A stretch of 64,000 nucleotides of DNA from Pseudomonas fluorescens (lineage in GTDB: Bacteria; Pseudomonadota; Gammaproteobacteria; Pseudomonadales; Pseudomonadaceae). The stretch spans positions 1-64,000 of the forward strand of contig NZ_KZ478012.1 of NCBI RefSeq assembly GCF_002837185.1. The letters run 5' to 3'. Below the pieces are notes generated by a model that made no database searches, was not told the DNA's origin, and saw nothing but the letters and a program-made list of their open reading frames with translations. Shown piece by piece: positions 17,384-25,404 of the stretch. Position numbers and translations under genes: made by a program. Every line of letters starts with the position of its first letter. Position 1 is the stretch's first letter.

Positions 17384-18730
17384 CTAGAGGAACCAACGAT
17401 ACTCTCGCGCATGAATCTCCTGCTGGAACGCCAGGTGATCCTGACGCTTGTTCTCGCAATATACATCGACAAATTCCGCGCCCAGCTTGTCGCGCACAAC
17501 CTGCTGATGTTGCATGGCGCGCACGGCGTCGAGCATTTCCACGGGGAAATCGGTGCCACTGCTGCGGTCTTCGTTCAGCGGCGCGATAGGGTCCTGCCTG
17601 GCTTCGAGGCCATGCTCCAAACCGGCGAGGATCGCCGCCAGCACCAGGTAGGGGTTGGCGTCGGCGCTGGCCAGGCGATGCTCGATACGCAGGTTGCGCG
17701 GGTCTGACTCGGGGATGCGCACGCACGCATCCCGGTCTTCGAAACCCCAGCTGGCGCGGGTGGCGGCGTTGACCGTACCACCGAGGCGGCGCAAAGCGTT
17801 GTGGTTGGGCGCGAAGATCGGCATGCAATGGGGCAGCAACGCCAGGCAACCGGCCACGGCGTGGCGCAGCGGTTGCTGCTGGTGCGCCGCCAGCAGATTG
17901 TTGCCCGCGCCGTCATACAGGCTGACGTGCACATGCATGCCGCTGCCGGGAAATTGCAGGTAAGGCTTGGCCATGAAGCTGGCGCGGTAGCCGTGCTTGA
18001 GTGCCACGCCGCGCGTGCTGCGGCAGAACAGGGCGGCCCAGTCGGCGGCGCGCAGGCTGTCGTCCGAATGGCCGAAATTGATTTCGAACTGGCCCGGGCC
18101 GATTTCGGCGGTGATGACCGTGATATCGATGCCCTGGGTCTTGGCGGTTTGTGCCATGTCATCCAGCACGTCGCCAAAGCGCGACAGCCGTTCGATATGC
18201 AGGGTGGGCTGGTCGTCGGCATCGTCGCAACGTGGGTCGCGGGGGAATTGCGGCAGGCCGTTGTCGAGTTTTTTGTCGAACAGGTAGAACTCCAGCTCAA
18301 ACGCCACGACCGGGTGAATGCCTTTGAGATGCAGGCGCTCCAGCACGTTGGCCAGGACTTCGCGGGGTTCGAATTCGATCGGCGCTTCGGTGCCGTCGGA
18401 GGTGATCAGCATCTGCCCCAGCGGCTGCGACTCCCAGCTCACCGGCTTAAGCGTGCCCGGCACCAGGCGCCGATTGGCGTCCGGGTCACCGTCGTTGAAG
18501 CAGTAGTCGCCAATCTTGAACAACCCGCCCTGGGCCCCCAGCAATACGGCGTTCTGCGGCAGCTTCAAGGGGCTGCCGGCGGCGACTTTCTCGAGCATGT
18601 CCACCGGGTAGCGCTTGCCGTAGAAATGCCCCGCAATGTCCAGGGCGATCAGGTCGACGTAGCGCACCTCGGGGTGGTTCTGGCGGAAGGTCCGTACTTC
18701 GGCCAGCAAGGTTGCAGATGGGCTTTTCAC
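17384..18730 (-). CDS. Glutamine synthetase family enzyme, gamma-glutamylputrescine synthetase-like
   Basis: A 448-residue glutamine-synthetase-fold ligase. The N-terminal part has YVDLIALDIAGHFYGKRYPV; the metal and glutamate sites are in VVAFELEFYLFDKKL and AEIGPGQFEINFGHSDD, and the nucleotide/glutamate block is GSGMHVHVSLYD and NHNALRRLGG. These features fit the PuuA/SpuB branch that joins glutamate to amines such as putrescine, rather than GlnA, which needs a C-terminal adenylylation-site loop absent here. I place the start at GTG 18730 (VKSPSATLLAEV), because AGGAG lies eight bases upstream; an ATG at 18757 would overlap the previous gene. It follows an XRE-cupin regulator by 11 bases, like polyamine-degradation operons controlled by PuuR. 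The precise amine is unknown. Confidence 0.85.
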   Translation of the reverse strand: MKSPSATLLAEVRTFRQNHPEVRYVDLIALDIAGHFYGKRYPVDMLEKVAAGSPLKLPQNAVLLGAQGGLFKIGDYCFNDGDPDANRRLVPGTLKPVSWESQPLGQMLITSDGTEAPIEFEPREVLANVLERLHLKGIHPVVAFELEFYLFDKKLDNGLPQFPRDPRCDDADDQPTLHIERLSRFGDVLDDMAQTAKTQGIDITVITAEIGPGQFEINFGHSDDSLRAADWAALFCRSTRGVALKHGYRASFMAKPYLQFPGSGMHVHVSLYDGAGNNLLAAHQQQPLRHAVAGCLALLPHCMPIFAPNHNALRRLGGTVNAATRASWGFEDRDACVRIPESDPRNLRIEHRLASADANPYLVLAAILAGLEHGLEARQDPIAPLNEDRSSGTDFPVEMLDAVRAMQHQQVVRDKLGAEFVDVYCENKRQDHLAFQQEIHAREYRWFL

Positions 18731-18741
18731 GGGTGCAGCTC

Positions 18742-19299
18742 CTAGTTGTAAACCCACAGCACGCGGGCGGGCAGGTCGGTCAGGTTGGCGTAGCGGCAGT
18801 GGGCGAAGCTGGCGAGATGGAAGCTGTCGCCGGCGTAGAGGGTGACCGCATCGGTCTCACCTTCCACCCACAGGGTCAGCTCGCCCTCAAGCACAAAACC
18901 GGCCTGCTCGGCGCGGTCGCTCATGCTTTGTTCCCCGCTGTTGGCACCGGGGGCCAACAGGCTGTCGAGCATCGAGAACGCGCCGTTCATGCTCGGTGAG
19001 ACGAGGATGTCGGTGATGCCATTGGCGTAGTACAGCGTGCGCCGTTCGTTGGGCCGCGTGACCCAGTCCACCGCCTTGGGCTTGGGGAGGCTGTAGAAGT
19101 AAGTAGTAGGGACGTCGAGAGCGTGGCTGATGGCGGTGAGGTCGGCCACGGTCGGGCGCGACAGGCCGCGCTCGACCTGGGACAGAAAACCAACCGACCG
19201 CTCGATTTTCTGCGCAAGTTGGGCCAGGGTGAGTTTCTTGTGTTTGCGCAGGTCGTGGATCAGGGCGGCGAGGGCGGCGAGTTCGTCTTGGGGTGTCAT
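18742..19299 (-). CDS. XRE-cupin transcriptional regulator (PuuR-like)
   Basis: A regulator of 185 residues with an N-terminal XRE helix-turn-helix (KLTLAQLAQKIERSVGFLSQ then VERGLSRPTVADLTAISHAL) and a C-terminal cupin barrel (ANSGEQSMSDRAEQAGFVLE, LYAGDSFHLASFAHCRYAN). It is the first gene of an operon with the glutamine-synthetase-like ligase, so it likely senses a polyamine or its glutamylated form. Two ATGs, 19299 and 19323, are possible; neither has a clear ribosome-binding site. I give 19299 (MTPQDELAAL), where conservation would begin. Both start codons lie inside a set of palindromic boxes, which suggests autoregulation. Confidence 0.85.
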   Translation of the reverse strand: MTPQDELAALAALIHDLRKHKKLTLAQLAQKIERSVGFLSQVERGLSRPTVADLTAISHALDVPTTYFYSLPKPKAVDWVTRPNERRTLYYANGITDILVSPSMNGAFSMLDSLLAPGANSGEQSMSDRAEQAGFVLEGELTLWVEGETDAVTLYAGDSFHLASFAHCRYANLTDLPARVLWVYN

Positions 19300-19347
19300 G
19301 AAATTTGATTCGAGTAATTTCATGAAAAATTACAGGATTAATTTCAT
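19297..19347. promoter_or_regulatory. Palindromic operator overlapping the regulator start
   Basis: ATGAAATT (19298-19305) and AATTTCAT (19316-19323) form a perfect inverted repeat with a 10-base spacer. A second, slightly imperfect pair, TGAAAAATTA (19323-19332) and TTAATTTCAT (19338-19347), follows directly. The boxes cover the start of the XRE-cupin gene and the bases just upstream, where an autorepressor would block transcription. Confidence 0.6.
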
Positions 19348-19367
19348 CGCGGCAATGGGGCAGGGGG

Positions 19368-19397
19368 TGTGGCGAGGGAGCAAGTTCCCTCGCCACA
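19368..19397. repeat. REP-like perfect hairpin
   Basis: TGTGGCGAGGGA (19368-19379) and TCCCTCGCCACA (19386-19397) form a perfect 12-bp stem with a 6-base loop. The sequence is the GTGGCGAGGGAGC-type P. fluorescens repeat. It lies between the divergent regulator and the RcnB-like gene. Confidence 0.85.
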
Positions 19398-19480
19398 GCG
19401 CCGATTGGTGTTTTGACCTGAATGATTGCGCACCGCCGCGGTCGGAGTGTGGGTACGTCCCCTGAATTGAAGGAGCACCC

Positions 19481-19789
19481 ATGAAGTCCAAATCCCTATT
19501 TGCCTGTGTTCTCGTTGCCGCAAGCCTGTCCACTGCCAGTTTTGTGGCGCAGGCCGGCGATACCCCTCAGGAAACTGTGCAACCTTCAAACATCAATGCC
19601 CGTGACTTGAAAGAAGGTGACCGTGCCCCGGACATGCTGATGCGCGAGGAATCAGCGGTCAAAGACTGGAAAAAACGCGGCCTCAAGCAGCCCGAAGAGG
19701 AGAGTCAATGGGCGCGTGTAGGCGACAAGTACGTTTTGCTCAAGACCACCAACGGCACCATCCTTGAGATTACGCCCGTCAAGAAATAA
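19481..19789 (+). CDS. RcnB-family periplasmic protein
   Basis: A 102-residue exported protein: signal peptide MKSKSLFACVLVAASLSTAS up to about AQA (residue 25), then a short mature domain with the RcnB-type pattern LKEGDRAPD, VKDWKKRGLKQPE, QWARVGDKYVLLKTTNGTIL. In E. coli RcnB limits nickel/cobalt efflux; other members have no known function, and no RcnA pump is adjacent here. GGAGCACCC lies before the ATG. It is monocistronic, with no clear regulator nearby. Confidence 0.83.
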   Translation: MKSKSLFACVLVAASLSTASFVAQAGDTPQETVQPSNINARDLKEGDRAPDMLMREESAVKDWKKRGLKQPEEESQWARVGDKYVLLKTTNGTILEITPVKK

Positions 19790-19877
19790 TCCTGCCGGGC
19801 CACCTGCTCGTGTCACCTTTCTTGCGTTAAGGTAACCGACCGCAATGGTCGCGTTACCTTCAAAGAAAGAGAGCAGG

Positions 19878-21071
19878 ATGCTTGCCACAATAAGAAACTA
19901 TCCCCGCACGGTAAACTTGTTGTTGTCCGCCACGTTACTGCTGACGTTGGCCAAGGCGATCACGTTTCCGTACCTGGTGATCTATCTCACCGATCATTTT
20001 GCCCTCGACATCAGCCAGGTCGGCCTGGTGATCGGCAGTTCGCTGATCGTCGGCTCGCTGCTCAGCGTCTATGGCGGTTTCCTCGTCGATCGCGTCAACA
20101 GTTACCGCTTGTTGCTCGGTTTGAGCCTGGTGTTTGTGCTGGGTTTCATCGGTACGGTCCTGGCGCAGACTGTCTGGACGTTCTACAGCTGCCTGATTCT
20201 GATCAACCTGGCCTATGCGGTCATCGATATCGCGATCAAGGCCGGTTTCGCCAGCGTGCTGCCCGAGGATGGGCGCAGCGAAGTGTTCTCCATCAAATAC
20301 ACCCTGACCAATATCGGCTATGCCGTGGGGCCGTTTTTTGGCGCGATGGTGGCCAAGCTGGATATCAGCCTGCCGTTTATTCTGTCGGCGCTGTTGGGCG
20401 CGGGTTTTTTCCTGCTGTATTGGCGTCTGGGCGACCGCTCGCTGACCACCGTCGACGCCACGCAAAAACCGGTGTCATTCCTCGCCGTAGGTCGTGTGCT
20501 CCTCAAGGATCACCGCTTGGTGTGTTTCACCGTTGGTGGGCTGCTCAGTGCCGTGGTGTTCGGTCAGTTCGTGGCCTATCTATCGCAATATCTGGTGACT
20601 ACCACCACCGCCGAATACACCTACACGGTAATCAGCACAATACTCACCACCAATGCCGTGCTGGTGATTGCCTTGCAATACCTGATTGGCCGGCGCATCT
20701 CGCACCGCCACTTGAGCCAGTGGCTGATCGCGGGCTTGAGTATGTTCATGCTGGGGTTGATTGGCTTTGCGTTGTCGACCAGCCTGCTGTGGTGGGTGCT
20801 GGCGATGGCGGTGTTTACCGTGGGGGAAATCATCGTGTTTCCGGCCGAGTACATGTTTATCGACCGGATTGCGCCTGACCCTTTGCGCGGCATGTATTAC
20901 GGCGCACAGAACCTGGCCAATCTCGGTGCCGCATTGGGGCCGGTGTTATGCGGGCTGGTGCTGGCCAGCCTGCCGGCGCATTACATGTTTTATATGCTCG
21001 GGGCATTTATCGTAGGGGGCGGGGTGTTCTATTTTATTGGGGCGAAGCTGAAGGCAAGTCATCCAGGTTGA
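19878..21071 (+). CDS. MFS drug/metabolite efflux transporter (MdtH-like)
   Basis: A 397-residue, 12-helix MFS protein. It starts MLATIRNYPRTVNLLLSATL at 19878 with GAGAGCAGG upstream. Helix 1 ends in AKAITFPYLVIYLTDHF, followed by GSLLSVYGGFLVDRVNSYRL, the loop 2-3 motif with DR, which is typical of H+-antiporting efflux pumps of the MdtH/YceL branch. The substrate is not predictable. Its 3' end overlaps the convergent DUF1652 gene by 38 bases, an overlap seen when intergenic space is compact. Confidence 0.85.
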   Translation: MLATIRNYPRTVNLLLSATLLLTLAKAITFPYLVIYLTDHFALDISQVGLVIGSSLIVGSLLSVYGGFLVDRVNSYRLLLGLSLVFVLGFIGTVLAQTVWTFYSCLILINLAYAVIDIAIKAGFASVLPEDGRSEVFSIKYTLTNIGYAVGPFFGAMVAKLDISLPFILSALLGAGFFLLYWRLGDRSLTTVDATQKPVSFLAVGRVLLKDHRLVCFTVGGLLSAVVFGQFVAYLSQYLVTTTTAEYTYTVISTILTTNAVLVIALQYLIGRRISHRHLSQWLIAGLSMFMLGLIGFALSTSLLWWVLAMAVFTVGEIIVFPAEYMFIDRIAPDPLRGMYYGAQNLANLGAALGPVLCGLVLASLPAHYMFYMLGAFIVGGGVFYFIGAKLKASHPG

Positions 21072-21306
21072 GTTTGCCGACGGTATTGCTCTGCAGTTCG
21101 TAGCGCAATTCATCGACCATCTTGGCCACTTCTTCCGGCGTCTGCAGCCGTTTGGTGCTGATGCCGGTGACCACCAGGTCGACTCGGCCGGTTTCGGCGT
21201 CGAATACTTTGAGGGTCAAGGACGCATCCCGGCACAGGGTGAATTCGCACGTCAGCGGCGACAGGCCTTCTTCGATGCAATTTCGCAGTTGAGAGAGGGT
21301 AAACAT
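21034..21306 (-). CDS. DUF1652 family protein
   Basis: A 90-residue cytoplasmic protein matching DUF1652, a small family mostly limited to pseudomonads. It starts MFTLSQLRNCIEEGLSPLTC and has the block RDASLTLKVFDAETGRVDLV, then GISTKRLQTPEEVAKMVDEL. Function unknown. GGAACCTGC lies upstream. Its promoter region contains a GCACTAG palindrome that shares an 11-base core with the promoter of the nearby PAS-LuxR gene, so the two may be co-regulated. Confidence 0.85.
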   Translation of the reverse strand: MFTLSQLRNCIEEGLSPLTCEFTLCRDASLTLKVFDAETGRVDLVVTGISTKRLQTPEEVAKMVDELRYELQSNTVGKLNLDDLPSASPQ

Positions 21307-21379
21307 GCAGGTTCCTTCAAGGCACAGATACGATGCCTTGAAGGTTATTGATTGCGCCGCCAGCTAATAAGGCGAATTC

Positions 21380-21398
21380 GCACTAGATGAACTAGTGC
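21380..21398. promoter_or_regulatory. Palindrome upstream of the DUF1652 gene
   Basis: GCACTAG (21380-21386) and CTAGTGC (21392-21398) are perfect inverted arms with a 5-base spacer, 74 bases upstream of the DUF1652 start. The right arm continues into TAGTGCATTTG, a sequence that is also found at 23004-23014. Operator function is inferred. Confidence 0.45.
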
Positions 21399-21408
21399 AT
21401 TTGCACTC

Positions 21409-22905
21409 TCAGCGCTTGTTTTTTACCCGCAGTTCGCCAGCAAACAGCCCGCGTTCACGGGCCCAGACAATCGCCGAACTGCGGCTGTGGACGCCCAGTT
21501 TGGAGTACACCGTCGCCACATGATTGCGCACGGTATTGGGTGCCAGCTTCAAGCGCGAAGCGATTTCCTTGTCGGCCAGGCCCTCGCAGATCAAGCCCAG
21601 CACGTCCCGTTCACGGGCCGTGAGGTCGGTGAAGGATACATTCGGCAGGTTAGGGCTGTTAACGCTTTTGGCATTGGCCAGTTTCTCGATCAAGGTCTGG
21701 CTGAACCAGGAGGCGTCCTGCATCACTTCTTCGATGGCCGCCACCAGCTCCAGCTCCGAGCGCTTGCGTTCGGTAATGTTCATGAACACCAGCAGGTAGC
21801 ACGGCACATCCTGGATCACTACGGTGTCTGCGGACACCACGCAATCGATCAGTTCATTGCCTTTCTTGCGTACCTTGAGGTCGTGGCCGTCGAGGTTTCC
21901 GGCCTTTTCCAGCGTGGCGAACAATTGCGCGCTGGTAGGCGGGCTGTCGATGAAGTTGATTTCTTCGATGGACTTACCGATCAGTTCTTCACTGATGTAA
22001 CCCGTGATGCTCATGAATGCTTCGTTGACGTCCACAACCTGACGATTGGCAGCGTTGCACACCAGGGTCGGCACCGGCGTCAGGCGGAAGGATTTGGCGA
22101 ATCGCTCTTCGCTCTGGCGCAGGGCGATTTCCGCCTTGCGACGCGGCTCCAGGTCCATGAACGAGAACAGCATGCAGTCTTCTTCATTCATGTCCAGGGG
22201 TTGGCCGGCCACCACAACCAGCTTGCTGCCGCCTTCGGGCAACCTCAATTCGGCCTGCATCTGCGGAATGGTCGCGCCTTGCCCCAGGCGTTCGATCGCC
22301 AGGTCCTTGCGCTCGGCGTGTTCGAGCACGTCCAGTTCGTACACGGATTTGCCGATGACCTGGTCGCGGTTGTAGCCGGTCATCTCCAGAAAACCCTGAT
22401 TGACCTTGATGTAGCGCAGGTCGCTCAGGCGGCAGATCACGGCAGGTGCGGGGTTGGCGTTGAAAGTTTTTTCGAAGCGCTGCTCGGCGCTGGCCCATTC
22501 GGTGGCATCGCTGAGGATCAGCACCAGCAGTTCCGGCTCACCCTGCGCGTCAGTGATGATCAGGCTGCGCAGGCGGTGCACCCAGGTCTTTTCCTGGTCG
22601 GCGGTAGGAATGACCTCCACGATCACGTCGCTGAATTCTTCTCCTGCCGCCGCGCGGGCCAGGGGGTAGCTGTCCAGTTGCAAAGGGTGGTTGTTGCGAT
22701 AGCGCAAACCGAAGCGCTCGGCGTATTGCTGGGTGTTGGCGCCCAGCCCCATGACGTCACCTACGCCATGCATGGCCAGTGCGGCCTCGTTCGCCCAGAG
22801 AATGGTCTGGTCGACCTCCGCCAGGATCACACCGTCGGATAACCCGGAGATGATCTGTTGCAGTTGGCGGCGGTTGGTTTCTTTGGCAAGAACATCCTGT
22901 GTCAT
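21409..22905 (-). CDS. Multi-PAS LuxR-type regulator
   Basis: A 498-residue cytoplasmic protein with three PAS domains (about residues 10-120, 130-240, 255-370) and a C-terminal LuxR/GerE helix-turn-helix (LTARERDVLGLICEGLADKE then NTVRNHVATVYSKLGV). PAS blocks include NEAALAMHGVGDVMGL, RYIKVNQGFLEMTGY and VVDVNEAFMSITGYISEELI. There is no receiver or kinase, so the PAS ligand or redox state should act directly on DNA binding. The ATG at 22905 has CGGAGAATCT upstream. A GTGCATT palindrome in its promoter shares a core with the DUF1652 promoter, consistent with autoregulation. The signal is unknown. Confidence 0.85.
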   Translation of the reverse strand: MTQDVLAKETNRRQLQQIISGLSDGVILAEVDQTILWANEAALAMHGVGDVMGLGANTQQYAERFGLRYRNNHPLQLDSYPLARAAAGEEFSDVIVEVIPTADQEKTWVHRLRSLIITDAQGEPELLVLILSDATEWASAEQRFEKTFNANPAPAVICRLSDLRYIKVNQGFLEMTGYNRDQVIGKSVYELDVLEHAERKDLAIERLGQGATIPQMQAELRLPEGGSKLVVVAGQPLDMNEEDCMLFSFMDLEPRRKAEIALRQSEERFAKSFRLTPVPTLVCNAANRQVVDVNEAFMSITGYISEELIGKSIEEINFIDSPPTSAQLFATLEKAGNLDGHDLKVRKKGNELIDCVVSADTVVIQDVPCYLLVFMNITERKRSELELVAAIEEVMQDASWFSQTLIEKLANAKSVNSPNLPNVSFTDLTARERDVLGLICEGLADKEIASRLKLAPNTVRNHVATVYSKLGVHSRSSAIVWARERGLFAGELRVKNKR

Positions 22906-22987
22906 AGATTCTCCGAGGGCTGGACGCATTGAATTACGACATTCCAGGTTCTGGATAGTGCAGAGAAATTGTCCCCGCGGGAGTGCG

Positions 22988-23012
22988 AATGCACCAGGCC
23001 AGATAGTGCATT
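22988..23012. promoter_or_regulatory. Palindrome in the PAS-LuxR promoter
   Basis: AATGCAC (22988-22994) and GTGCATT (23006-23012) are perfect inverted arms with an 11-base spacer, 83 bases upstream of the PAS-LuxR start and on the far side of the divergent membrane-protein gene. Its right part, TAGTGCATTTG, is repeated at 21393-21403. Confidence 0.45.
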
Positions 23013-23101
23013 TGGGCCACGACTGAACGTATGTCGTTTCGCCACACTCACACCCAACAAGGCACTTGGCCTTGCTCCGATAATTTGAAAAGGACCTTTG
23101 T

Positions 23102-24070
23102 ATGACGACTGTCTATGAGACCAATCGATCGCTGTTTCGGGTGTCGTGGAGCTCGGTATTGGCCGGTAGTGCAATTGCACTGGTGACCTATCTGGTCTTG
23201 AGCGTGCTGGGTACGGCCATTGGCGCCAGTGCCGTCGAGCCAATGGAGGCGGGTAATCCGCTAAGCGGCTTCGGCACGGGGGCGGGGGTCTGGCTGTTCG
23301 TTTCGACGCTGATAGCCGTGGCACTGGGCGCGTTCGTGGCCGGCCGCACCGCGCCGGACCGTGGCGGCCTGCACGGGGTGCTGACCTGGACCCTGACCAC
23401 CTTGCTGACCACCTGGCTGCTGGCAGGATTGGCCTCCAGCGTAGTGGGCACCGCAGGCAACGTGGTGGGTAAAGGTCTGTCGGCTGCCGGCAGTGGTATT
23501 GCCGCCGCCGCACCGGGGATCGGCAACAGCATCAAGCAGCAGTTGAATGAGCAGGGTATCCAGCTGGACTGGAACAGCCTGCAAGGCCAACTCGATACCT
23601 TGCTCAAGCAAACAGGCAAGCCTGAGCTGGACCCAGCCAACGTCGAGCAGAAAACCGACCAGGCTGCCGCCGATGGCAAGCAAACGGCGACTGATGCAGC
23701 GACCAACCCTGCCCAGGCGGGCGATGAACTCAAGCAGTGGTTCGAGCGCGTTAAAGCGTCCGGCGAGCCTGCACTCAATGCTGCGGATAAAGAAGCCCTG
23801 GTCAACATCGTCGCGGCGCGTACCGGCAAGAGCAAGGAAGAAGCTACACAGATCGTCGATAACTATGCCCAGGCTTATCAGCAGGCCATGCAGAAAGTCG
23901 AAGAGCTCAAGCAACAGGCTGAACAGAAAGCCCGTGAAGCCGGTGAAGTGGCGGTCAAGCAACTGTCCCGTGCAGCCTGGAGCACCTTGGCGATGCTGCT
24001 GTTGGGTGCTGCCTTGAGCTTCTTTGTCGGTCGTATCGCGCTGACAACCCGTCGCGTGCCATTGGCTTAA
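23102..24070 (+). CDS. Conserved membrane protein of unknown function
   Basis: A 322-residue protein with three N-terminal membrane segments (VLAGSAIALVTYLVLSVLG; WLFVSTLIAVALGAFVAGRT; TLTTLLTTWLLAGLASSVVG), a long Ala/Gln-rich soluble middle (about residues 140-295) with a helical, coiled-coil-prone end (YQQAMQKVEELKQQAEQKAR), and a C-terminal helix (STLAMLLLGAALSFFVGRIA). AAAGGACCTTTGT precedes the ATG. The N-terminal three-helix unit is widespread in Proteobacteria without a known function. It is divergent from the PAS-LuxR gene, which may regulate it. Confidence 0.78.
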   Translation: MTTVYETNRSLFRVSWSSVLAGSAIALVTYLVLSVLGTAIGASAVEPMEAGNPLSGFGTGAGVWLFVSTLIAVALGAFVAGRTAPDRGGLHGVLTWTLTTLLTTWLLAGLASSVVGTAGNVVGKGLSAAGSGIAAAAPGIGNSIKQQLNEQGIQLDWNSLQGQLDTLLKQTGKPELDPANVEQKTDQAAADGKQTATDAATNPAQAGDELKQWFERVKASGEPALNAADKEALVNIVAARTGKSKEEATQIVDNYAQAYQQAMQKVEELKQQAEQKAREAGEVAVKQLSRAAWSTLAMLLLGAALSFFVGRIALTTRRVPLA

Positions 24071-24150
24071 AAACTGTCTGCGGCAAGGACGCCGCCTCGG
24101 TGAACGCGTAAAATGCCCGACATTTTACGCGTATCACGCAAAGGTGCCCC

Positions 24151-24771
24151 TTGAGCGCAGGCAAAGCCGTCGGACTGTTATTACTCACCTCTCTGTTGGC
24201 GGCGTGCGGCACCTCGCCGCCACGCACGCCCAACGACATCTGCGGTATCTTCCGCGAAAAGGACGACTGGTACGACGCCGCCAAGGTCACGCAAAAGCGC
24301 TGGGGCGTACCGATCCAGGTACCGTTCGCAATCATGTATCAGGAGTCGGGCTTTCGCTACGACGCCAAGACCCCGCGTAAATACCTGCTGTGGATCATCC
24401 CCTGGGGCCGCGTGTCCACGGCTTCCGGCTATGCCCAGGCCAAGGATGAGGTATGGAATGACTACCGCAAAAGCACCGGCCGCAGCGGCGCCGATCGCGA
24501 GGATTTCGACGACGCCATCGACTTCATCGGTTGGTACATGGACAAGACCTACACCATCAACGGCGTCTACAAATACGACGCTTACGGCCAGTACCTCAAT
24601 TACCACGAAGGCTGGGGCGGCTACCGCCAGCGCACCTACGCCAGCAAAGCCTGGCTACTGCCGGTGGCAAGCAAGGTACAGGCGCGTTCGCAGCTGTATG
24701 CGCGGCAATACGCCGGGTGCAAGGATGAGTTGGGACGAGGGTTCTGGAGCCGGTTCTGGCATTGGTTGTAA
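24151..24771 (+). CDS. Lipoprotein with SLT-like fold
   Basis: A 206-residue lipoprotein that starts at TTG 24151 after AAGGTGCCCC. The lipobox is LLAACG (Cys19). The mature part has AIMYQESGFRYDAKTPRKYL, where the Glu of the QES motif is where lytic transglycosylases hold their catalytic acid, then SGYAQAKDEVWNDYRKSTGR and a Tyr/Gly-rich segment YLNYHEGWGGYRQRTY. It probably acts on peptidoglycan from the outer membrane side. Monocistronic, followed by the REPIN array. Confidence 0.83.
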   Translation: MSAGKAVGLLLLTSLLAACGTSPPRTPNDICGIFREKDDWYDAAKVTQKRWGVPIQVPFAIMYQESGFRYDAKTPRKYLLWIIPWGRVSTASGYAQAKDEVWNDYRKSTGRSGADREDFDDAIDFIGWYMDKTYTINGVYKYDAYGQYLNYHEGWGGYRQRTYASKAWLLPVASKVQARSQLYARQYAGCKDELGRGFWSRFWHWL

Positions 24772-24802
24772 CGCCTGACCGCTGGATGCACGCCGATCAA
24801 AA

Positions 24803-25258
24803 GGTGGGAGGGGGCTTGCTCCCGATAGCAGCGTGTCCGTCACTGATGTGGTGACTGATGCATCGCTATCGGGGGCAAGCCCCCTCCCACAGTAAATTGT
24901 GGTACGGCGCTGTGACCTGTGGCGAAGCCGATGACAGCCTCACAGCCGACGGCTATCTGACTGACGCGCTGCGATCCAAAGGTGGGAGGGGGCTTGCTCC
25001 CGATGGCGGAGTGTCCGTCAACGATGTGGTGACTGATGCACCGCTATCGGGGGCAAGCCCCCTCCCACAGTAAATTGTGGTACGGCGCTGTGACCTGAGG
25101 CGAAGCCGATGACAGCCTCACAGCCGACTGCTATCTGACTGATGCGCTGCGATCCAAAAGTGGGAGGGGGCTTGCTCCCGATAGCAGCGTGTCAGTCAAT
25201 GATGTGGTGACTGATGCACCGCTATCGGGGGCAATTCCCCTCCCACAGTAAATTGTGG
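24803..25258. repeat. Tandem REPIN array, 178-base unit, about 2.5 copies
   Basis: The same REPIN (left arm GTGGGAGGGGGCTTGCTCCC, right arm GCTATCGGGGGCAAGCCCCC) starts at 24803, 24981 and 25159, a constant period of 178 bases. Units one and two carry the same spacer (CTGTGACCTGTGGCGAAGCC type) after the right arm; the third is cut off after TGGTACGGCG, where FKBP-coding sequence takes over. The copies differ at only a few positions, so the expansion is recent. Confidence 0.93.
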
Positions 25259-25261
25259 TAC

Positions 25262-25393
25262 GGCGGTGTACGCACGTTGTATGTACCGGCGCATCTGCCC
25301 TATGGTGAGCGCTCGATGGGCGCGCATTTCAAGCCAAACAGCAACCTGCGTTTCGAAATTGAATTGCTGGAAGTGCTGACGCGCGATGATTGA
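25262..25393 (+). pseudogene. 5'-truncated FKBP-type prolyl isomerase copy
   Basis: Forty-three codons and a stop that reproduce the end of the intact FKBP gene at 28244-28588: the copy starts GGVRTLYVPAHLPYGERSMG and ends EIELLEVLTRDD. Most differences are single bases (HLA to HLP, IKP to FKP, SSLC to SNLR). The first 70 codons are missing and are replaced by the REPIN array; the junction falls in GGCG. The copy has no start codon or ribosome-binding site of its own and is not expected to make a protein. Confidence 0.9.
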
Positions 25394-25404
25394 AGGGATT
25401 GAAA

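Noticed and set aside
24803..25258. Possible CRISPR array
   Set aside because: The unit is 178 bases, there are only 2.5 copies, and the intervening sequence is the same in each unit. It is a tandem REPIN.
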